Shown here: piece by piece, positions 36,092 to 40,514 of the stretch
Numbering within the stretch: position 1 is the first letter of the stretch
How the letters are laid out: each line of letters opens with the position of its first letter
Source of the DNA: a virus
Length of the DNA stretch: 40,514 nucleotides
IMG/VR virus record: IMGVR_UViG_3300022602_000205
Coordinates: 1 to 40,514 of that record
Reading direction: 5' to 3' (one strand)
Program-made: the position numbers and the translations under genes
The notes under the pieces: model-generated
Database searches by the model: none
What the model saw: only the letters and a program-made list of their open reading frames with translations
What the model was told of the DNA's origin: nothing

Positions 36092-37078
36092 ATGACTGGT
36101 GTAGGAACAAATATAGCCGCGGTTGATTACAACAATATTCAAACTATTATTGCTGGTATTTACGGACAAAATGTAAATGGTTACGGCCAAGTTGTTCACA
36201 GCGGTCAAGTTTCTTCAGCTGCAGTAATTACAGCCGCACAATGGAATGCGTTACAAGCCGACATTAGAGCAGTTAATCAACATCAATTAAATGCTGATCC
36301 AGTTTATAATGGTAGCCCTTTAACAACAGCAACGAATTCAATAAAAATTTACGAAAATGATCGTGCCGCTTATTTGGCAGTAGCACAAGCATTGGCAAAT
36401 TCAACATCAACCACAGTTGGCGGAGTAACATATCCTGGGTGTTATGTTATTGCTCCGACTGGACAGAATACTGTGGGCGGCGGCAGTTTTCCAATTATAA
36501 GTACTAGATCTGCTTCTTGGGGAACTGGCGCTTCTACTACAATTACACATGCTGTTACAATACAGTTTACTAACAATGCTGCAGCTGATTATTTCTTCAA
36601 TTCAGGAAGCGCAATAACTTTTAGCGCAGTAGCATCCAATGGTACAGTAAGTGTATCAGGTACAAAAGATTCTTCTTGGGCAACCTTGTTGAATAATGTA
36701 TTGGTTTCATTTAATTATTCAGGTGTAGCTGGAGTTAAAAACAGTAGCTCAGTAGGAACTGGCACAATTTATGGCTGGAACTATTTTAATGCTAATCGTG
36801 GAATCCCGCAATTAATATTCCAAAACATTACGGGAGACTCTTATGCTCCTAACCAATATGACATTACTGCTAGCCTAAATGCTAACGGTACAATTTTAAC
36901 ATTTACTTGCCAATTTAAAGATTTATCAGCACCTACTGGATATCATATTGATGAAAATGTAACTGCTACAATAGCAAGCACAATAAATGTAGCGTATGCG
37001 TCTGGTTCATACGTATCGATGACTACTCCTAATAACTATTTGCCAAACCCAGTTACTACAATTCCTCTTACTAGCTAA
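36092..37078 (+). CDS. adhesin-like virion protein, paralogue of the next gene
   Basis: I do not know a named family. The protein has 328 residues. N-terminal features are DYNNIQTIIAGIYGQNVNGY, then AAQWNALQADIRAVNQHQLN, DRAAYLAVAQAL, and GGVTYPGCYV. Each aligns with the next gene (DYNTIQQLVVNILGQYSTGY, QQWNALQTDITALNYHLL, DRAAYLAVASAL, GGVSYPGCYA). The second half, after ~150, is beta-rich (TITHAVTIQFTNNAAADYFF, FSAVASNGTVSVSG, ASGSYVSMTTP) and also aligns. It ends where the downstream paralogue begins its glycine-rich extension. It has a late box and an AAGGA site. Likely a fibre-tip or baseplate-attached protein; function not established. Confidence 0.6.
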   Translation: MTGVGTNIAAVDYNNIQTIIAGIYGQNVNGYGQVVHSGQVSSAAVITAAQWNALQADIRAVNQHQLNADPVYNGSPLTTATNSIKIYENDRAAYLAVAQALANSTSTTVGGVTYPGCYVIAPTGQNTVGGGSFPIISTRSASWGTGASTTITHAVTIQFTNNAAADYFFNSGSAITFSAVASNGTVSVSGTKDSSWATLLNNVLVSFNYSGVAGVKNSSSVGTGTIYGWNYFNANRGIPQLIFQNITGDSYAPNQYDITASLNANGTILTFTCQFKDLSAPTGYHIDENVTATIASTINVAYASGSYVSMTTPNNYLPNPVTTIPLTS

Positions 37079-37097
37079 GTACTAAAAGGAGTAGTAA

Positions 37098-38726
37098 ATG
37101 GCATACGGTACTGGCAGCATAGTTGAATACACTGATTATAACACCATACAACAATTAGTTGTTAATATCCTTGGACAATATAGTACTGGATATGGTCAAT
37201 CTCCACAAACAATAGCAATTAATGGCGGAACTGGTCAAGTATCATATGGTACTAGTAATATTGCCAATAACAGAATTCGCTATCAACAATGGAACGCCCT
37301 TCAAACTGATATTACAGCATTAAATTATCATCTTTTAGGCACATCACCTGTTTATAATAGCAATCCTTTAACTACAGCTACTTCATTAACTCAAATTAGA
37401 GATGCCGATCGTGCTGCATACCTAGCAGTTGCGTCAGCATTAACTAGCTCATCACCGAGCACAATCGGTGGTGTATCATATCCTGGATGCTATGCTCGAG
37501 CTAATTCTTCTCAAGCAACTCTTGTGGGTGTTGATACACGTACTAGATCTGGAATAGGTTATGGCACTACCGCTGTTCATACAGTAACTATGACTTTTAC
37601 TAGTTATCAAACTGCTCAATATTTTTTCAATGCTGGTAGTAATGTACAATTTAGTGCTAGTCTAACAAGTATACCAAGCGATGGTAGCACAGTTCTTGAT
37701 ACTCAATGGCAAAATCTATTAAGTGCTATGGGCACTATTACTTTTAGTGTTAATGGTACATCAGTTAGTGGATCTGGAACAGCCGCAACTACTACAGGAT
37801 TTAAACAATTGACTCCTGGTGGTGCTCAAGTATTAATATTTGAAAAAGATGTAAGCGGTAGTACATATGCGTCTGACAAATATGTTATCTATGCTTCAGT
37901 ATCTAGTAGTGGTGTACTTACATTTAATATACAATTTCAAAACAATTATACTAGTACAGGTAATACCGGATATGCGTTGACCTTTAACGTAGAAGGTACA
38001 TTAACTAGTACAGTAAATTCTTACTATGCTAGTGGTTCGTATGTATCAGAAACTTCTTATTATCCAACAATTAGTGGCTCGTTAACAGGCGGGACTTACG
38101 TTCCTACTTTGAATACTGTTACTATATCAAATATTGGTTCAAATTCTTGGATCGCTCCTGGAACATTAAATCCTGCGACCGTTAGTGTACTAGTAATTGG
38201 CGGTGGCGGAGCAGGTGCTAACGCCTTATTTAATTCTGCTGGTAGCGGTGGAACTGCTGGCGGAGTAGTACAGCAGACTGGAGTAGCAGTAACTCCGGGT
38301 GCTGCATATACAATAGTTGTTGGTAAAGGCGGCGCAGGAAACGGTAATGGCGTAGGATCATCAGCATTTGGATACACTGCTAACGGAGGAGCCGCAGGAA
38401 CAACTGGTGGTACAGCGGGCGGTGGTGGTAACGGCGCCGGTGGAGCAGGTGGCGCTGGATCTGGCGGTTCAGGTGGTGGTGGTGGTGCTGGTACATATGC
38501 TAACTTATTAGGTACGTATGTCGCAGGTGGCGGTGGCGGCGGCTCAGTCGGCGGTGGCTCAGGCGGTTCTAGCATAGGCGGCCATGGTGCTAGTGGCGCA
38601 ACTCCAGCAACGGCAGCTACTTATTATGGATCAGGTGGTGGCGGTGGTTACGTACAGCCTAACGTAACTAATGGTATCGGTGGTGCCGGATACCAGGGCG
38701 TAGTAGTGATCCAAGGCTACTGGTAA
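37098..38726 (+). CDS. adhesin-like virion protein with glycine-rich C-terminal domain
   Basis: Protein of 542 residues. Residues 1-~320 are a diverged copy of the preceding gene. Residues ~340-542 are a glycine-rich domain opening with TVTISNIGSNSWIAPGTLNP and VLVIGGGGAGA, running through long Gly/Ala/Ser tracts, and closing with GGAGYQGVVVIQGYW. This layout fits the glycine-rich domains of phage fibre tips and, in style, the polyglycine-II adhesins of T-even gp38, where surface loops between Gly strands bind the receptor. GGAG lies eight bases before the ATG at 37098. It is the last gene of the late structural block. A receptor-binding role is inferred; the host receptor cannot be predicted. 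Confidence 0.72.
   Translation: MAYGTGSIVEYTDYNTIQQLVVNILGQYSTGYGQSPQTIAINGGTGQVSYGTSNIANNRIRYQQWNALQTDITALNYHLLGTSPVYNSNPLTTATSLTQIRDADRAAYLAVASALTSSSPSTIGGVSYPGCYARANSSQATLVGVDTRTRSGIGYGTTAVHTVTMTFTSYQTAQYFFNAGSNVQFSASLTSIPSDGSTVLDTQWQNLLSAMGTITFSVNGTSVSGSGTAATTTGFKQLTPGGAQVLIFEKDVSGSTYASDKYVIYASVSSSGVLTFNIQFQNNYTSTGNTGYALTFNVEGTLTSTVNSYYASGSYVSETSYYPTISGSLTGGTYVPTLNTVTISNIGSNSWIAPGTLNPATVSVLVIGGGGAGANALFNSAGSGGTAGGVVQQTGVAVTPGAAYTIVVGKGGAGNGNGVGSSAFGYTANGGAAGTTGGTAGGGGNGAGGAGGAGSGGSGGGGGAGTYANLLGTYVAGGGGGGSVGGGSGGSSIGGHGASGATPATAATYYGSGGGGGYVQPNVTNGIGGAGYQGVVVIQGYW
38200..38720 (+). repeat. glycine-codon-rich low-complexity tract
   Basis: GGN-dominated codons raise the local GC above the AT-rich surroundings. 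Several runs of five to six glycines alternate with short loops (TYANLLGTYVA, SSIGGHGASGATP, YVQPNVTNGI). An open minus-strand frame over it (proline-rich) is a by-product. Confidence 0.85.
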
Positions 38727-38750
38727 TTCAAATCTAATTTTTCTAATCGG

Positions 38751-38779
38751 TTGACAAGCTAATTACTGTAGTGTATCAT
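38751..38779 (+). promoter_or_regulatory. sigma70-type promoter (TTGACA-17-TATCAT)
   Basis: A perfect -35 TTGACA (38751-38756), 17-base spacer and TATCAT (38774-38779), one mismatch from TATAAT. Start of transcription would be near 38786, leaving about 14 bases of leader before the ATG at 38800. The layout copies the gp55 promoter: strong host-type boxes, very short leader. It implies that the following genes are not part of the late tail unit. Confidence 0.82.
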
Positions 38780-38789
38780 TGTATACTAC

Positions 38790-38793
38790 GGAG
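38790..38793 (+). promoter_or_regulatory. ribosome-binding site deciding the start at 38800
   Basis: GGAG lies six bases before ATG 38800. The frame is open to a TTG at 38779, but that codon overlaps the -10 box and would be upstream of the predicted transcript start, so ATG 38800 is the real start. Confidence 0.8.
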
Positions 38794-38799
38794 TTACTT

Positions 38800-39150
38800 A
38801 TGGACGAAAAAATCGAAAAAGCATTTGCTGTAGCCAATTATATGTCTACGTTATCAAACCAACGTAGAATCATTTTGGAAGAGTATACTCAAAAATTAGT
38901 ATACTACATCAACGGCGCAACATTTAAAATCACTCCTGAATTAATTAATTTTACTAAGACAGTACTTGATCTTGGTTATACTGATGATGTGGCGTTTGTT
39001 GACTCAAATACTTTTCCAGTAGTAATTAGCGATGTCCAACAATTCTTTGATAATATTACTTCAATTTATTTTGAAGCCACAAACGAATATGCCGCTCGAT
39101 ATGCTGATTTAAAAAGTAAAAGAAAAATAGCAGATATTGTAGAACTATGA
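38800..39150 (+). CDS. small protein of unknown function, upstream of glycosyltransferase-like genes
   Basis: A 116-residue, mostly helical, charged protein (MDEKIEKAFAVANYMSTLSN, then RRIILEEYTQKLVYYINGAT, PELINFTKTVLDLG, NEYAARYADLKSKRKI). It has no signal peptide, membrane segment or catalytic motif. I have a faint memory of similar short conserved proteins in cyanophage-like myoviruses, without known function. It starts at ATG 38800 behind a sigma70-type promoter and overlaps the next gene by four bases (ATGA), so the two are probably co-translated. Confidence 0.7.
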   Translation: MDEKIEKAFAVANYMSTLSNQRRIILEEYTQKLVYYINGATFKITPELINFTKTVLDLGYTDDVAFVDSNTFPVVISDVQQFFDNITSIYFEATNEYAARYADLKSKRKIADIVEL

Positions 39151-39992
39151 ACGGTGCTGTAATATTTGCTCACAATAATGCCAGTGTTGATTATATTAAA
39201 TTGGCCATTTTTGCAGCCAATCGTGTAAAGCAATATCTCGATGTGCCTGTTTCATTAATTACTGATGATGAAAATTGGTTAAATCAAAAATATCCTAATC
39301 ATCCTTTTGATCAAGTTATTCCAGTTCCTAGATCAGATATTACACAAACTAAAAACTTCAACGACGGCGCACTTAGTACTAAAATGCTCGAGTGGAAAAA
39401 TTTTACTCGAAGCCAAATTTTTAATTTGACACCATACAATCGCACATTAGTATTAGACAGTGATTACATTATTAATTCGTCTATACTAAAATCAGCTTTT
39501 TTAAATGACCATAATTTCCAAATATACAAAAACAGTATGGACTTGGCAGATTGGCGAAGTACTTCTGAATTCCAACGCATAAGCATATACAGTATTCCCT
39601 TTTACTGGGCTACAGCATTTGTATTTCAAAAAAATACAATTATGGAAAGTTTTTTTAATTTGATAGAATACATTAAACACAATTGGATTTATTTTAAAAC
39701 ATTATATGCTATTGATGTTCCGGCATATAGAAATGATTATGCGTTTAGTATTGCTATACATATTATGAATGGTAAAACAGATGGTGATTTCGCTATAGAG
39801 TTACCGGGGAAAATGATTTACTCTCTAGATAAAGACATACTAATTAATTCTAAAGATGGCAACATGCAGTTTTTAATAGAAAAACAAAAATACCTAGGCG
39901 AATATACGGCAATTAAAACTAGTGGTATTGATATTCATGTGATGAATAAATTTAGTTTAATGCGACATATAGATGAGGTTTACAGTGAGTAA
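39147..39992 (+). CDS. glycosyltransferase-like protein 1 (GT-A-type, DxD motif)
   Basis: Probably a nucleotide-sugar-dependent glycosyltransferase. It has 281 residues. The N-terminal strand GAVIFAHNN is followed by VSLITDDENW, FDQVIPVPRSD, and the key segment TPYNRTLVLDSDYIINSSIL with a DSD (residues 104-106) that fits the metal and nucleotide-sugar-binding DxD of GT-A folds. Later segments (FYWATAFVFQKN, YRNDYAFSIAIHIM) fit the acceptor side of GT8-like enzymes. The ATG overlaps the previous stop (ATGA) and the end overlaps the next start. The paralogue downstream shares the same order of motifs. Acceptor (virion protein, DNA base or host glycan) is unknown. The distant similarity leaves real doubt about activity. 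Confidence 0.65.
   Translation: MNGAVIFAHNNASVDYIKLAIFAANRVKQYLDVPVSLITDDENWLNQKYPNHPFDQVIPVPRSDITQTKNFNDGALSTKMLEWKNFTRSQIFNLTPYNRTLVLDSDYIINSSILKSAFLNDHNFQIYKNSMDLADWRSTSEFQRISIYSIPFYWATAFVFQKNTIMESFFNLIEYIKHNWIYFKTLYAIDVPAYRNDYAFSIAIHIMNGKTDGDFAIELPGKMIYSLDKDILINSKDGNMQFLIEKQKYLGEYTAIKTSGIDIHVMNKFSLMRHIDEVYSE
39975..39978 (+). promoter_or_regulatory. ribosome-binding site favouring GTG start at 39985
   Basis: GAGG is six bases before GTG 39985. An in-frame ATG at 39973 lies inside this site and has no Shine-Dalgarno of its own, and the GTG start aligns better with the upstream paralogue. Confidence 0.6.
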
Positions 39993-40514
39993 AGGTTTTC
40001 TAATTTACGCACAAAATACTAAAGATGTTGATTATATTCAACAAGCATATGCGTTGGCATTAAGTATCAAATATAGTCAAAGAGAAATTACAAATGTATC
40101 ATTAGTAACTAATGATAAAGTTCCAAAAAAATATGCTAAAATCTTTGATCAAATAATTCCAGTTCCGTGGTTTAAAGATGTCAAAGACAGCCCTTTACAA
40201 GCAGAAAATCGTTGGCAATTATATTACTGTACACCATATGATGAAACGATTGTACTAGATAGCGATATGTTATTATTAGCTGACATTAGTACTTGGTGGG
40301 ATTATTGTAGCAATTATGATGTAAAGTTTTGTTCTAAAATTTTAAATTATAAACAAGAATTAATTGAGGCTGATGAATATCATCGTATGACATTTATTGC
40401 TAATAAATTAACTAATCCTTATTTTGCCTTACATTATTTTAAAAAGAATAGAACGGCATTTGAATTCTACAAGGTACTAGAGTTTATTATTAATAATTGG
40501 GATAAGTGTTGTAC
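39985..40514 (+). CDS. glycosyltransferase-like protein 2 (partial, C-terminus outside window)
   Basis: Translated from GTG 39985; 176 codons are visible, and the frame is open at the window end. The N-terminus MSKGFLIYAQNTKDVDYIQQ aligns with the preceding gene. Shared motifs follow in the same order: VSLVTND, FDQIIPVP, and TPYDETIVLDSDMLLLADIS with DSD at residues 92-94. The pair is a tandem duplication that has diverged strongly. It overlaps the upstream gene by eight bases. An in-frame ATG at 39973 would add five residues and cannot be excluded. Enzyme activity and acceptor are inferred only from the DxD motif and fold pattern. Confidence 0.65.
   Translation, partial: MSKGFLIYAQNTKDVDYIQQAYALALSIKYSQREITNVSLVTNDKVPKKYAKIFDQIIPVPWFKDVKDSPLQAENRWQLYYCTPYDETIVLDSDMLLLADISTWWDYCSNYDVKFCSKILNYKQELIEADEYHRMTFIANKLTNPYFALHYFKKNRTAFEFYKVLEFIINNWDKCC

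Noticed and set aside
38096-38575. Proline-rich minus-strand open frame
   Set aside because: It is the complement of glycine codons in the adhesin tip; no start signal, and composition fully explained by the plus-strand gene.
38727-38750. Rho-independent terminator after the glycine-rich adhesin
   Set aside because: The gap has a T-run and a direct repeat TCTAAT, but no inverted repeat able to form a stem.
38779-38799. TTG start at 38779 for the 116-residue gene
   Set aside because: The codon overlaps the -10 box and lies upstream of the predicted transcript start; GGAG and ATG 38800 fit better.

Overview
The window is a 40.5 kb piece of an AT-rich, contractile-tailed (myovirus) phage genome of the broad T4-like type. 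The identifying genes are a gp46/gp47 recombination nuclease pair, a gp55-type late sigma factor and a baseplate cluster in T4-like order (gp48/54-like, gp53, hub, gp5 spike, gp25, gp6). Several proteins resemble my memory of T4-like phages of aquatic bacteria (cyanophages, pelagiphages) more than T4 itself: the gp55 with a long N-terminal extension, the fibre N-termini, the glycine-rich adhesin and the GxGY repeats. The host cannot be read from the sequence. I saw no tRNA, CRISPR array, insertion sequence or attachment site.

Layout. Minus strand, 1-3323: gp55 sigma, gp47 and gp46 (cut by the window edge) form a tightly packed operon behind a consensus sigma70-type promoter. Plus strand, 3407-38726: the structural module, in five probable transcription units, each preceded by an (A/G/C)(A/C)TAAATA late-promoter-like box. 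The units are (1) tube initiator, gp53, hub, gp5 spike, gp25; (2) gp6, a 4939-residue giant protein, a repeat fibre and an S53 (sedolisin) peptidase; (3) an unrecognised virion protein, a collar-domain fibre and a second fibre; (4) a third fibre; (5) two paralogous adhesin-like proteins, the second ending in a glycine-rich lattice domain. Plus strand, 38751-40514: a second near-perfect sigma70-type promoter drives a small unknown protein and two paralogous glycosyltransferase-like proteins, the last cut by the window end.

How it fits together. gp55 would direct host RNA polymerase to the late boxes in front of the tail genes, while gp46/gp47 handle recombination-dependent replication and DNA ends. 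The baseplate genes build hub, spike and wedges. The giant protein sits where gp7 lies in T4 and appears to carry surface-binding modules: five CBM5/12-like modules, a seven-bladed propeller and a cupredoxin-like domain. Three fibres share one N-terminal attachment domain and differ in their tips.

The most unusual items are the complete, apparently catalytically competent sedolisin zymogen inside a tail operon and the modular 14.8 kb giant gene. All homology statements rest on reading motifs by eye; no search was run.
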